64,000 bases of DNA from Chlamydoabsidia padenii (Eukaryota > Mucoromycota > Mucoromycetes > Mucorales > Cunninghamellaceae), in assembly GCA_025330725.1 (NCBI GenBank), contig JAIWND010000007.1, positions 1,054,001 through 1,118,000 on the forward strand. Reading direction: 5' to 3'. Shown piece by piece: positions 9,852 to 21,054 of the stretch (position 1 is the first letter of the stretch; each line of letters starts with the position of its first letter). The notes under the pieces are model-generated. The model was not told the DNA's origin, searched no databases, and saw only the letters and a list, made by a program, of their open reading frames with translations. The translations under genes and the position numbers were made by a program.

Positions 9852-11783
9852 ATGTCTGGATCTGACGAACAACTCCAGGTGAATACTTATATCTGGAGTC
9901 AAAGCAGCGATCAAGTCACTCTCTCCTTCCTTGTACCGGAAACCTCCAAGGCAAAAGATGTTGATATTGTCATTGAACCTCAATACATCAGGGCTGGTTT
10001 AAAGGGACAAGAACCTGTAATTAAAGTAAGTACAAACTAATAATGGAATGTAGTATTTGTTATGCTGAATACTTAGCTGCTATTTATTTTACTTCTTTGT
10101 GTAGGCCAAGCTCTTCTCACCCATTAATCATTTTGATTCCATTTGGCAATTGGAGAAAACCTCGGCATCACCCTTCTCCTCGTTGACAGCCTCACCCTCG
10201 TTATCCATTGCGTCTTCATATGCATTCATGTCGTCACCCAATCATTCACCCAACTCGTCCATGATCTTACCTGCGCCGGCGCTTACTGATTCTTTGACCT
10301 TTGAAGGATCCAACTCTGCAACTACGGCACAGATGACTGACTTGCTACAACAAACAGCGGCTCTCGGAAACAACCATAATGATCAAACAGCATCTTCTTC
10401 ACCTCCTTCAGACATCTTGGTGGATGGTTTATTATCTTCTTCTCAACCTTCTTCACCTACTTCTCTTACGACACCTCCTCATCCTCCTGTAGGCTCCTCC
10501 ACAAATTCAAGTCAACATCACTCATCACAACAACACCAACAGATCAAGTATAGAATATTGACGATACATCTTGAAAAGGAAAAGGAAGGATTGGATTGGG
10601 CCATACCTATTTCTGGTGGTTATAAAACAGGTGAAATGGATATGGATGTTACCAGTGCTTATCTTTTGGCCAATTGGTTTGAAACTAGAATGGGTAATTT
10701 AAAGGTAATCGGAAAAAAGGAAGGAGAAAGTGAATGATGGACACTAACATGATTTCATTACTACATAGAGAGCTCTGGATTACTACTTGAATGCTGCTGA
10801 CCGGGGACACACCAAATCAATGATCAAAGCTGCTGCTTTATATGAAGTAAGTGATAAGATTATTCATACATTGCATATATATGACTTACATACTCTTTAT
10901 ATATATATATATATAGTCTGATCAAGAAACTGTTCCTAACGCTACGAATTACCCCGACAAGGATTCCAAAAAATCATTCGATTGGTATAAACGAGCAGCT
11001 GACCTCCCTATCAACAACATTGGTGGTAGCGAAACTAGCGATGGTCCTGACCCCTTGGCGTGTTATGTGGTAGGCACGATTTACGGCTCTGGATCAACCG
11101 AGGCGCAAGTGGAAAAGAACTATGAACAAGCTCTTTATTACTATAACCGATGCATGCTGATCACGGCCCCTCGTATAGACCTTGACTTTGGCGTATTGGA
11201 CCAACAATATATTCCCAAATCCATCCTTCGTAATCATTCACCTCACACACGCGACGAACGGTACTTTAGCAGCTCCGCCTTCCAAACCGGTTTAATTTAT
11301 CTCTATGGCTCACAACCTGAAGGTGAAACGGTGCGATCGACCACCACCGTTGAAGTCGATCCGATCTTGGCTTTACGATACTGGAAGGAGGCAGCAGTAC
11401 TGGGTCATGCTCAAGCTGCTTATAACATTGGTATTGTGTACGCTAATTCTATGGGTGTGGATCAGGATCTTTGGTTGGCTGGTAAATGGTTTGGACGGGC
11501 TTTGAAATTAGATACTACTCAACGATTGGTGGCTCCTGCCGGTGTTCAGGTGGTCATGGATTGGGATGCAAATGAAGGGGATGACGACAATAACAACAAG
11601 GAACAAGGCAACGCAAGAAAATCATCATCACAAAAGAAGAAGAAGACCAAGAAAAGAAAGAACAAGAAACGACAAGAACAGACTGGTAATGGCGATATCA
11701 TAGGACTAGCGTTAGCTTTAGGCGGTGTTACAGCTGTGGTTGGTGTTGCCTGTTGGTGGTATTATAGAACTCAAAAACATTAG
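9852..11783 (+). CDS. Tail-anchored protein with a split CS (NudC/p23-like) domain and Sel1-like repeats
   Basis: A 572-aa protein from four exons: 9852-10025, 10105-10704, 10769-10846 and 10917-11783. The N-terminus fits a CS domain: YIWSQSSDQVTLSFLVPE, then AKDVDIVIEP, GLKGQEPVIKAKLF and SIWQLE. The expected last strand, ILTIHLEKEKEGLDWAIPI, appears only about 125 residues later, after a Ser/Pro/Thr/Gln-rich low-complexity insert. Sel1/TPR-like helices follow (RALDYYLNAADRGHTKSMIKAA, ALRYWKEAAVLGHAQAAYNIG). Then come a Lys-rich stretch and one C-terminal membrane helix (GLALALGGVTAVVGVACWWYY). CS plus Sel1 suggests an Hsp90-linked or scaffold adaptor anchored to the ER or mitochondrial outer membrane (inference). 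The first in-frame ATG at 9780 would add a Phe-rich leader translation and is not preferred. Confidence 0.82.
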
Positions 11784-12059
11784 TCTTAATAGTAGTAGAA
11801 CTAGTTTATATCATGTAAAAGTTTTATTGAATAAAGAAACTAAACAAAATCAACTCAGATGATCATATGATGTTTTTACACACCAGTCGACTGTTGCCTT
11901 AACACCAATGTGCGCGGCATTTGATTGGCTCATATATGTAAAAAGTCTCCCCACAAAAAAATGCTTAGCCCTGGAAATGTAATTGCTTCCTCCCCCCTTA
12001 ATTTCCCACCTTTCTTTCTTTATTTTTATTTTTTACTTTTTATTCAAAAAGTGTCAACC

Positions 12060-14141
12060 ATGGTCGCTTTGCTTCAACAAGATACCACCTCACCACCTAA
12101 CGTCATACTGGTACTTGGTTCTGATCATTTCGATCCACCTACACCTCGTGGTCGCCGCCAACATCAACACAGTTCATTATCGTCCACCACCTCGTCTTCT
12201 CTTACACCACCGTCAACACCAAGTAAAGAACAAAAACAACAAGGTGAAGAACAAAGAACACGTTGGCCTTGTCACAAGCATATCTTGTCCAAGTATTCGA
12301 AATACTTTGAAACCATGTTTACTTGCGACTTTGAAGAATCAGGTGCGACTATTATCTTTATGCCTCGTGGAATATTTGGCTCTTCAAGGACTTTGGACAG
12401 TATATTACACTACATGTATCATTCGACACTGGACGACAATGTAAAAAAAGAAGAAGATCAAGACACAGATACGGCGTATTTCTCCTCCAGCGACGACGGT
12501 GATACTACTAACACTACTACAACACTCGATGATATACTTGAACAATTGACTCGTTATCAAGACTTATATGCGGCAGCTGATTACCTTGGTATGGCGGAAC
12601 TCTGTATTCATCTTGCGGACAAGTTGATGGAACTGGCTCATCATTGTACTTGTTACTGCGACACTTGTGCTTATGTGGTACCCTCACTCTTTGCCTTTAG
12701 CCAGCCACGTGCACAAAATCAAGATGATCCAAGTATGATGAAACTTACCGAGGCAGCCCTGACCATCATGACCTTTGATCCTGAAAAGGCGCTTGTCTCA
12801 TTTTGGGCTTGTCCCTCGATGATTGATGTCCTGTGGTCACTCTACTGCTCACCTCACAACGACTATGCTCCACCCTCCCTTGACAATCCACTCACCCAAT
12901 CACTCTTAAACCATATCAGCAAAACCAGTGCAATTGAATCACTTCATGGATGTTATATCGGCACCCGACCTCTCATGGCACTCGACGACGAACACGATGT
13001 CATCCTCCATGCCACTTTTAAAGCAGCTCGAACCAAAGCCACCAAGACGATTGCCACTCACTTTGATTTTTACTGCTCAAAGTATCCCACCTTGTTATCC
13101 TGCATCGACGGTGTCATCTATAGCTCGTCGTTTTTGGAATATCTTTTGATGCGCACCATACATGACCAGATGACTCCAGAAAATGCTGGCACACTTTATC
13201 ACGGCGTCGTACGACATTTGATGGCTCGACATGCTGTTCAACATTCGGCTCACCTTAAAAAGATATTTGGCACCATCAAGGAGGAAATTATCCATTATAT
13301 CTTTTATCATGCTAAAGAAATCCGGGAATGTGGCAGCTTGGCTTCATTGGATGATCATCTACTGACTTGTTTGGTTCAAGGTAAATTGACATATTAAGGT
13401 TGTCTACAAAAAAGAATCAATACTCACCTTCTTTTTTGCTAATAGATGTGGCATTACCTTTGGATCGTCTTTTGAAAACAGCAGATTCGCATCATCTATC
13501 ACCATCACAACATCACCAACATCAACACTTGCAACAAAATCAACTACAAAAACAATCATGGACAAGATTTCTAATGAAAAAGAAACATACCAATAAACAT
13601 CATCATACACAAGTATATAATATACCAAAGCTTGATGAATTCAATGAAAAGAAGTACAACAACAACAATGATGATGATGATGATGATGATTACCTACAAG
13701 ACGAAGACGAAGAACCTCCACAGCCTAGAACCACCACCCCACTCAATCGGAAACCTTGGTCTTTGAAGACATGGATGCTTCGATGGAACAAGACTTATCA
13801 AATGGAAATACATACTGTGGCGGTCGGTCGAAGGGTGGAATTAATTCATCGTCCTGTTTTGACAACCGGAACAGTTGCCTTTGTTGGTCATGTTACCTTT
13901 GCTGATGGAATTTGGGTTGGTGTAGAATTGGATCGTAGAGGTAATTTCAAAAATATCTTGGGAACAGAGTACTACAAAATAAATAAAAATAATCACGTTA
14001 TATTGTATTAACTTTACTTGCTCCTCTTGTGTTTTAGTTGGAAAATCGGATGGATCTGTGGATGGTCAACGGTACTTTACAACTTCTCCAAGTCGTGGTG
14101 AATTCGTCCGGATCAATCAAGTCGGTGTCCTCTTAGATTAG
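12060..14141 (+). CDS. BTB/POZ protein with a C-terminal CAP-Gly domain
   Basis: A 639-aa protein from three exons: 12060-13380, 13446-13940 and 14038-14141. A BTB-like region spans about residues 75-200, interrupted by an acidic insert: HKHILSKYSKYFETMF, then LDSILHYMYH, then DLYAAADYLGMAELC. A helical middle region follows. After a His/Gln- and Asp-rich linker (D run at about 13672-13691), the C-terminus has a CAP-Gly domain: VAVGRRVELIHRPVLTTGTV, then ADGIWVGVELDRRG, then GKSDGSVDGQRYF. The tubulin-binding signature GKNDG reads GKSDG here. CAP-Gly binds EEY/F tails of tubulin and plus-end proteins, so a microtubule-linked adaptor is inferred. ATG 12060 was chosen because the upstream frame translates a pyrimidine-rich leader. 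Exon 2 plus exon 3 are required to complete CAP-Gly, which supports a single gene. Confidence 0.85.
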
Positions 14142-14432
14142 TTTATATATGTATAATTATACCTTCCTTCCTTACCTTACCTTGCTCTTTTATTTATATA
14201 TCCCCCTATATATTGTATATCCTCTTCATTGAAATAAAGTATCTTTATAAACTGTAATACAAGATGGAATCCGGATAATTGGGTTTCAATAATACATATC
14301 ACATCTAATTATAGCGGCCATCAATGAATCGCCTTCGGTTCCTTGATTGTGTGTAACATTTACACCATTTACACTATTCAAATCCCGTCGATTTAAATCC
14401 CGCTATTCTAGACTTTTATTTCACCGTGGCCC

Positions 14433-14475
<43 letters not shown>

Positions 14476-14557
14476 GCCTTTCTTCCTCTTCACTTTATTC
14501 TCTTCTCTACATGATCTTGTCCTCCATCACCTTTTTTACTTGATTAATACACTTGTT
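14142..14557. other. Intergenic region with two motif copies and a 39-T tract
   Basis: Holds the 3' end of the BTB/CAP-Gly gene and the OPY2 promoter. Tandem motif copies lie at 14377-14389 and 14392-14404. A run of 39 T begins at 14436, just downstream. No gene is seen. Confidence 0.6.
14377..14404 (+). promoter_or_regulatory. Two tandem copies of the promoter motif upstream of OPY2
   Basis: TTCAAATCCCGTC is followed after two bases by TTTAAATCCCGCT. The pair lies about 155-180 bp upstream of the OPY2 start, with the 39-T tract between them and the gene. Confidence 0.5.
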
Positions 14558-15936
14558 ATGAAACACACGAAATATTTGACTGTGTTTTTAATAGTCACCA
14601 CTTGTCTCTGTTTGTCTGTCGTGGCTCAGTCAGGTAAATTCACTCTATAATGCAAACGACAGTTACACTCATCGTTTTTATAGTAGCTCCCACCAATGGT
14701 ACGACAGGTGGTCAAACGAATTGCTCACCTGTAGGCTGTCAAGCCATATGTAATCCAGGTTGTGATCTAAACAAGACGTGTGTTTTGGGAATGATGAAAG
14801 CGTGTGGTGTATGTCCTTCGTCTTCCTGCGTGGATAATAGCATTCTTGGTCTCCCTACCACCTCTCCTTCTGGCTCGAATGCGAACGACCAATCTTCGAA
14901 TGGACCTGATGGTGGTATGATTGGTGGCATTGTTGGTGGTTTAGTTGGTGGTGGTCTTGTCCTTGCTGGTGCCTTCTTTTTCTTATTCCGACACAAGAAA
15001 CAAAAAAAGCATGGACTTCCATTTATTGTATCTCGATCTCATTTGGATATGGTAAGCTGACCTTTTTTTAAGATAAGATAAAAAAGGACTTGGGCTAACT
15101 TGACTTGTTCTTCTTTATTTTAGACTTCTTCCATGGCCATGTCAAATACTGGGTCCCGACCTCGAACTGTCGTCCATCCTCCGCCATCACCTGTTAATGG
15201 TTCTTCATTATCATCACTCTCCTCATATCAACGACAACAACATCATTTGGATCAACGGCAACAAATTCGTACCTTGACTGATAACAATAATAGCCACCTA
15301 AGGCCTGAATCTACATCAACAGCATTAACAAGCGAATTGGGTGATGATGATGACCATAGTAGTCTCAGCAGTCTTAGTCAACGTGGATCGACCATGGTGG
15401 CCAGTGTCGTCGGATTGGCTCAGTTGAAGCAACAGCAACAGCAACAAGCAGCAGCAGCCCAGGCATACCAGGTTACTCGTGTCAAACCACAAATCATGCG
15501 TGTCAACACAGTGCGTCTGAAGGATGGAGATTCTCAACAAGTCGGTAATCCTGGTGGACTCAGTCGGAGCGGATCAGTAAGGACCGTGCTCACTCGGGAT
15601 AACTCAATCAGCTCAAATTTGACTCGATCCAATACTGCACCTTCAAGACGACCTTTTAGTAGTAACACAATAGGTCAACATCGAACAACAATGTATTCTA
15701 CCAGTAGCACCATATCTCCTGAATCAAGTCCAACCACTGCTACTGCGTTTACACCTGATCATCTTCCACTGCCACCGTCTTCACCCAAACGAATTTCGAC
15801 TCCGATTTCACTTGCAGCAACTGCAGCAACAGGAACATCTGTAACATCAAACCCCTTCCATGATCGACATAGTGTGATTGAAGACAACGATGATAATGAT
15901 GAACAACTAAATTCTACCAATACTATCACCAAATGA
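14558..15936 (+). CDS. OPY2: Opy2-type membrane anchor of the HOG/osmostress pathway
   Basis: A 418-aa type I membrane protein from three exons: 14558-14633, 14684-15051 and 15124-15936. Exon 2 may instead begin at 14687, since an AG-TAG-C tandem acceptor removes one residue. A signal peptide (residues 1-24) precedes a compact eight-cysteine domain (Cys 39, 44, 48, 52, 58, 66, 69, 74). This is the pattern of the Opy2 N-terminal domain. A Gly-rich membrane helix (about 99-122, GGIVGGLVGGGLVLAGAFFF) follows, then RHKKQKK as stop-transfer. The cytosolic tail is long, Ser/Thr-rich and disordered, with a short poly-Gln/Ala run near 15429. In yeast, Opy2 recruits Ste50/Ste11 to the membrane. The function here is inferred from the Cys pattern and topology; the tail is not conserved enough to prove Ste50 binding. 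Confidence 0.78.
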
Positions 15937-16651
15937 AGATCAAATATGTCGACTATCATCTTTTGGACAATATACTCGCTTCTTCCCTTTTATAGTTATA
16001 GTTTATAATCGATTCTTTTAAGGGGGACAGAATTTGATCTCTCTTTTTTAGTATTGTAGTATCACCTTTTACTGTTATCATTACTCTTCTTCTTCTTCTT
16101 TTTGTGTATATCTAATTGTTACTATCCCTCTTTACATATAAATATACCATCCCATATGTTACTTGTGTATCTTATCATTCCATTTTGTTTGATTATATTA
16201 TACTTTTTAACCTAATAAACATAACGTTTTAACCCAAAAACAGCCACATCCAGACAAACACTTTTACTTAATCTTTATTATTCATCTTTATCCCTTAAAA
16301 GCTTCACGAGTACCCAACTTGGGTTTCTGACCATTTAAGCGAAGATCAACACCGCCAAATGTTGTGATACCTTATATTTCTATCTTTCTCTTTAACCAAT
16401 AACTTTGTTGGGTACATGTCACTTTTATTCATCACTATATCTCATGTCGGATTACAGCAGAATAATGGAGATATCTGATTTCACAGATCTCGCGGGGTTC
16501 GAAATCTAGTCGTAAAAAAAAAAAAAGTTAAAAACCCTCTCTCTCCCCGCTTTCTTATCACTTTCTTTCTCTTCTTTACTTTACTCTTTTTATTTTTTAC
16601 ATTGATACCAATAGTCCTCTAGATTAGTTATAGGACTTTTATACATAAACC
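15937..16651. other. Intergenic stretch, no gene seen
   Basis: Contains the 3' region of OPY2 and the promoter of the SLC10A7-like gene. A minus-orientation copy of the promoter motif lies at 16491-16503. No coding or RNA gene is seen; GGGGTTCGAAATC at 16494 resembles a tRNA T-arm but no cloverleaf surrounds it. Confidence 0.5.
16491..16503 (-). promoter_or_regulatory. Motif TTCGAACCCCGCG upstream of the SLC10A7-like gene
   Basis: Lies about 150 bp upstream of ATG 16652, in reverse orientation. It fits TTNNAANNCCG. Confidence 0.4.
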
Positions 16652-18420
16652 ATGTCGGCAACTATTACCACTCAAGTTGTCCATGACGACACTCATGCGG
16701 TAGACATGGTTATCTCTCCTGCTGGCAGTATTTCAAGTACCTTGAAATCCGACCATGCTTCAAGCTTCCATGAAGAAATACAAGATCCTCAAAAACCACA
16801 ACAACAACAACAACCAACAGCACCTGCTCCTCTCACTCGGTGGGCCAAAATTAGAAAAATCAGTTGGGAACTCTTTGTCAAGTATTGGTTCCTTATTGGT
16901 CTTGGTTTTGTGATCGGCCTGGCGTTTGCGATTCCTTGGGTTGGTAAATCTTATGGCTCGATCCAGGCTCAATATACAGTCAAATGGGGTGCGGTTATTG
17001 TGATTTTCTTCCTGTCTGGTCTGGGATTGGATGTAATGGTGATGCTCAAGACTATTTTACGCTGGCGACTTCATTTATATGTCCAGTTTGTCAGCTTTAT
17101 TATCTTACCCTTCTTGGCCTGGGGTATTGTGCGCTTCTTTATTGCTGTGGGTGCCAACTTGGACAATATGGTGTATCAAGGTTGGATCATTGCGTTATCT
17201 ACAAGTACCACTGTTTCCTCGAATTCTGTGATGACTCGGAACGCCAATGGCAATGATAGTGCTGGTAAGGCAAAATATAAAGAAAAAAAAAAAAAACATT
17301 ATAAGGAATAATAAGGGAAAAGATGTTAACTTTTACTTTGGTGACACCTTACTCACTGCTTTATTATTATTATTTTTTTTTTTGTTGTGTAGCGGTCTTC
17401 AATGCTGCTTTAGGTAATGTCCTTGGTATCTTCATTTCCCCGGCTTTAATGACAGGTAAGACAATATTATTCATATGCAAACATTATTCATATGCAATCG
17501 ATGATTAACAAAGCCATTTTTTTTTTCTTAACTAGTCTTTGGGGATGACCGAATCATGTTCCCTCCTGGTAGTGCACGTGGTACACCTGACTATACCAAG
17601 ATTCTCTTCCAATTGGGTTTATCTGTATTAGTACCTTTGGTAGTTGGTCAAGTGATTCGATTCTTCTTCCCTGCTCCCATCAAGAAACTCTCTCAAAAGC
17701 TAAAGTTCCCAATCATCAACAGTGTTGCTCTCCTCATTATGGTCTGGTCGGTCTTTTGTGATGGTGTTGCTAGCGATGCTTTCCACAGATTATCAGGGGC
17801 TGATATTGTCGCTATCATTGGTGTGGATATCTTTTTGTACATATTTGGTTGTGCTCTCTGTCTCTTCATTTGTCGTTTGCCTTGGTGGGGCCTGGATCGA
17901 TTTGGCTGGGAGGAACCTGCTTGGTTGGATAAATACCGTATGTCTCGTAAAGATGCTGCTGCTGTCATGGTAAGATGATGATGAAGAGGGAGGGTATATG
18001 ATTTTGTCTGATACACTAATACCAACTTTTATATTATATAGTATTGCGGAGCCACCAAGACTGTTAGTATGGGTATCCCTCTTATCTCGGTCCTTTATGC
18101 TGATACAAGTTACGGTGTGGTGGGTGTCCTGTCTTTGCCTTTATTGCTCTACCATATCTGCCAGTAAGTTCATGCGGAGCGGAGTATGCAGAAAAAAGAC
18201 AAGGAGGAACTCTAACACTTTCTTTTTTTTTTTTTTTTTTAGATTGTTTATTGGTAACTTCCAAGTCTCCTGGTTGAAGAAATGGATCGAAAATGGTGAA
18301 GAACAAGACCGACAAAAGGCTAGTATCCAACAAGAAAAGATCGATGCTCCTGAAACCGAATCCCTACCAAGTTTTAATACTCGCCGTCGAACTAACGGTG
18401 AAAGAACCTCATCAGAATAG
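16652..18420 (+). CDS. RCH1: SLC10A7/Rch1-type membrane transporter
   Basis: A 469-aa multi-pass protein from five exons: 16652-17264, 17393-17455, 17536-17969, 18042-18163 and 18243-18420. After a soluble N-terminus (about 65 residues) it has roughly ten hydrophobic segments. Family signatures are visible: the NANGNDSAAVFNAALGNVLG segment assembled across intron 1 and the CGATKTVSMGIPLI segment. Animal SLC10A7 and yeast/Candida Rch1 are plasma-membrane or Golgi regulators of calcium uptake; bile-acid transport has not been shown for them. The tail is polar and ends in a Glu/Ser-rich stretch. The start is the first ATG of the frame and is well placed. Family confidence is high; the substrate is not deducible. 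Confidence 0.9.
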
Positions 18421-18492
18421 ACTTTTTTTTTTAATCCCCATTCCCCCTTCTACTGTACCCGCTTCCATATAGTTGTATTATTACTAGTTTTA

Positions 18493-20951
18493 TTAACAAG
18501 TACTATTCATGCTCCGCGGACGAAAACGTCCGCAACTTTAACAATAATTTACTTCGTACCAAATAAACAATAAACATTTTTACACATACATATGAATATA
18601 CACTGACTCTATATCTTCTCGACACATATTTCCAAATTTTAAACAGGCCCCACTTCATAGCACCACCACCCTGGCGCATTGAAGTCCACCACTTTGATGC
18701 CTTTTTTGGAAGGACGTTACCGCCCGCAACTTCAACATGCTATAAATCAACCACATATCCTTTTTTTTTTTTTATTTCAGATAAATCAAATAACAAAGTT
18801 GAAGCTATACTAATTATTACCATCCTATAGTGATCTAGTTGCTTTAGCTACATGGGACCCAAAACATGATTTGCTGAGAGCCACACGGTCACACAAGCAC
18901 CTCGTCTGATTTTTCGCCCACATCCCTTGCATTGTCTTCTTTTGTAGTTACCTGCACTATTCTTGCCCAAGGTAGTGAGAGTGTGTCCACTGGGCCCACC
19001 AAAACGACTTCTGGTTGAGTTCCTTCATGTGTTTCTTCAATGATTCGGCCAACCTCCACCGGAATTCACCGTGTCCCACCTGTTCACTACCTACACGAAA
19101 GTACTTGAACGCCGAGAAAGCATTCGCTTCAGTGATTCCAAGGAAGAAGGAGAGAGATAGTTATCATTATTTCTTTTTGACACTAATTACTTTCTTTTTT
19201 TTCTCACTTACTTTTGTTGCCTTCGTAGTCATCAAACACCTCTGGTCTGAGGATTTCCACCCATCCACTGCTATCAGGGTCTCGGAACGAGCGCATGTTG
19301 CCATCTGTCGTCATACTACAGGTCGTCCCGAGAGCCTTCGCCTTCAAATCCCGGTATGCCCAACAAACAGATGTTTCCCAAGCACCGTCGACTTCAGGAA
19401 CACCTTGCTGCCATAGTCTTGACCAAGCGCGTGCACAATGTTGAGCAAGGACAACCCCCTGCACCAGTACTTCCGTTTGCAAACTTGCATGATCGAGTGT
19501 AACCCAACATCCATAAGCTTGCGAGCCATTTCAGGGGAGCCAAACCAGGAATCCGCCACAATCACCCTGCCCGAGTACTGCCAAGGTTCAATCAAACGCT
19601 TGACGGTTGCCACTATCACCCGCTCTTCATTTGGTAGAGATTTTCGTCGCAAAGGGTCACCACAGAAGTTCAACTGCATGATGATACTTGTCTTATTGTC
19701 TGCAGTTGTCTTGTACTCCTGCCCAATGGAGTGAGGTTTACGAGGGACTTTCTTCAGATTAGGCATCCCTTCACCGAGCTATCGGTTCATCGATTCATCA
19801 ACGCACATATATCGTCCAGGTTGCATGGTAGAGGCAAGGTGATTATTAAAGGCGTCAAGGAATGATCGAAGTTGATGTAACGGATCCGCATTCGCTCTAT
19901 AAAAAATAATAGTAAAGAATGAGTATTACATCGACCAACATTAGGTGTTTTTTTATATACTTACTTTGCACCATCAGGGACAATAAAACCATACAGTTGA
20001 GTGATATCATCAAAGCGGGTCATTGCCATGAATTCAGTAAAGTCAATGTTAATGTGGTAGGGATCGTCGCTTCTTCTCCAGTACATTTTCTTGTCGTGGC
20101 AATTCACACTGGTCATGGTAGTCAACAGCATAATCCAAGTCCAGTATACCGACCAATCCATGTCGAGTTCAGTTGTCGTACATAAGTATTGGTAGCAGGA
20201 ATCACCACATTCTGCAAATGAGCACAAGGAAGCGATTGCAGGAAGAATTGGCAAGGACTGACGTACGCACCAGAGAGTCTAAGCAAAGAAGGGTTGACAT
20301 ATTGGCAACTGGTGTCAGAATGAGCCAAGTGATGGTCGACAGTGATGTTGCATTCTTCCCAGTTCATGTCGATCGATTCGCCGTCGCTTTCGCCGTCGCT
20401 TTCCGTTGACGATGTTGGTTGAATGGCGTCGTCCAAGAGGCCCTGTTCTTCTTCAACAATACCCAGTGCTTGAGGTCGGGTTTGGCGTCTTCGGGAAGGA
20501 GTAGGTCCAACGTAACGGAGACAGGAGAGGAATGACAAGGTCAAGGAGAGCATCCAATCGTATCTTGGAGTAATTAATGCCATTAGTGATGCACATTTCG
20601 TCAACCGTGCCTTCGAAGTTGACCTTAGGGGTGTTAGTGTCGATATTAAGGACCGCAGTGGCAAACGCTGTTCGTCAAAGGTAGTGTATCCTAACAGACA
20701 CACGAGAGCCTAAAGTAATGTTGGGGTTGGCGCGGGCCATAATGAAAAGAATTAAGTGAGATTGAAGTCGAATTAAAAGAGGAAGGAGAAGAGAAACTAA
20801 TCGAGACAAAACACCATGATATACTTCGAGTCGACCAGAATCTTTGGACGTTTAAATAAAGCATTTTCATTGGCTAAAAATTAAGGTCAAAGTGGCGGAC
20901 GTTTCCGACCTTTGCGGACGGAAGCGTCCCTCACGCTGGTGCAGTATTTAA
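18493..20951. mobile_element. Degenerate piggyBac-family DNA transposon bounded by TTAA
   Basis: About 2.46 kb, flanked by TTAA at 18493-18496 and 20948-20951, the target site used by piggyBac elements. At both ends, about 20 bp inside the TTAA, there is a short hairpin of the form GGACG-N4-CGTCC (18518-18531 on the left, 20916-20929 on the right). A longer subterminal block (CGTCCGCAACTTTAAC on the left, CGTCCGCCACTTTGACC on the right as reverse complement) is also inverted. Between them lies a broken transposase on the minus strand. The extreme terminal bases are not identical, so either the termini have decayed or the limits are off by a few bases. Confidence 0.72.
18957..20740 (-). pseudogene. 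Broken piggyBac-like transposase
   Basis: Protein blocks of the DDE piggyBac domain are recognisable but not in one frame. Reading from the start near 20740, an N-terminal acidic region gives way to a DPYHINIDFTEF block (about 20070). The block CVDESMNR (first catalytic Asp) ends in an in-frame TAG at 19779-19781 just before LGEGMPNLKKVPRKPHSIGQ. Then come IVADSWFGS (second Asp, about 19555) and, in another frame, VDGAWETSVCWAYRD and VFDDYEGNKS (about 19215). A C-terminal EANAFSAFKYFRVGSEQ segment ends near 18957. At least one stop and several frame changes are needed to link the blocks, so the copy is inactive. Confidence 0.75.
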
Positions 20952-20959
20952 ACGCCGCT
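20947..20959 (+). promoter_or_regulatory. Motif TTTAAACGCCGCT upstream of SWR1, overlapping a TTAA target
   Basis: Lies about 96-108 bp upstream of the SWR1 start. Bases 20948-20951 are TTAA and mark the right edge of the piggyBac remnant, so the element appears to have inserted into this motif. Confidence 0.5.
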
Positions 20960-21054
20960 TTTTTGTCCATTTTACTGGCTATTTTTTTCGGCCTTTGTCT
21001 CTTTTTCTTATTATTATTGTAATCTTGTTGTCAATTTGGTGCATCACGTTATGG

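Noticed and set aside
16480..16510. tRNA-like T-arm (GGGGTTCGAAATC)
   Set aside because: No acceptor stem, D-arm or anticodon arm can be folded around it; it better fits a reversed copy of the promoter motif.
19344..19766. Host gene on the minus strand at 19.3-19.8 kb
   Set aside because: The sequence blocks are piggyBac transposase and are interrupted by a stop and frame changes.
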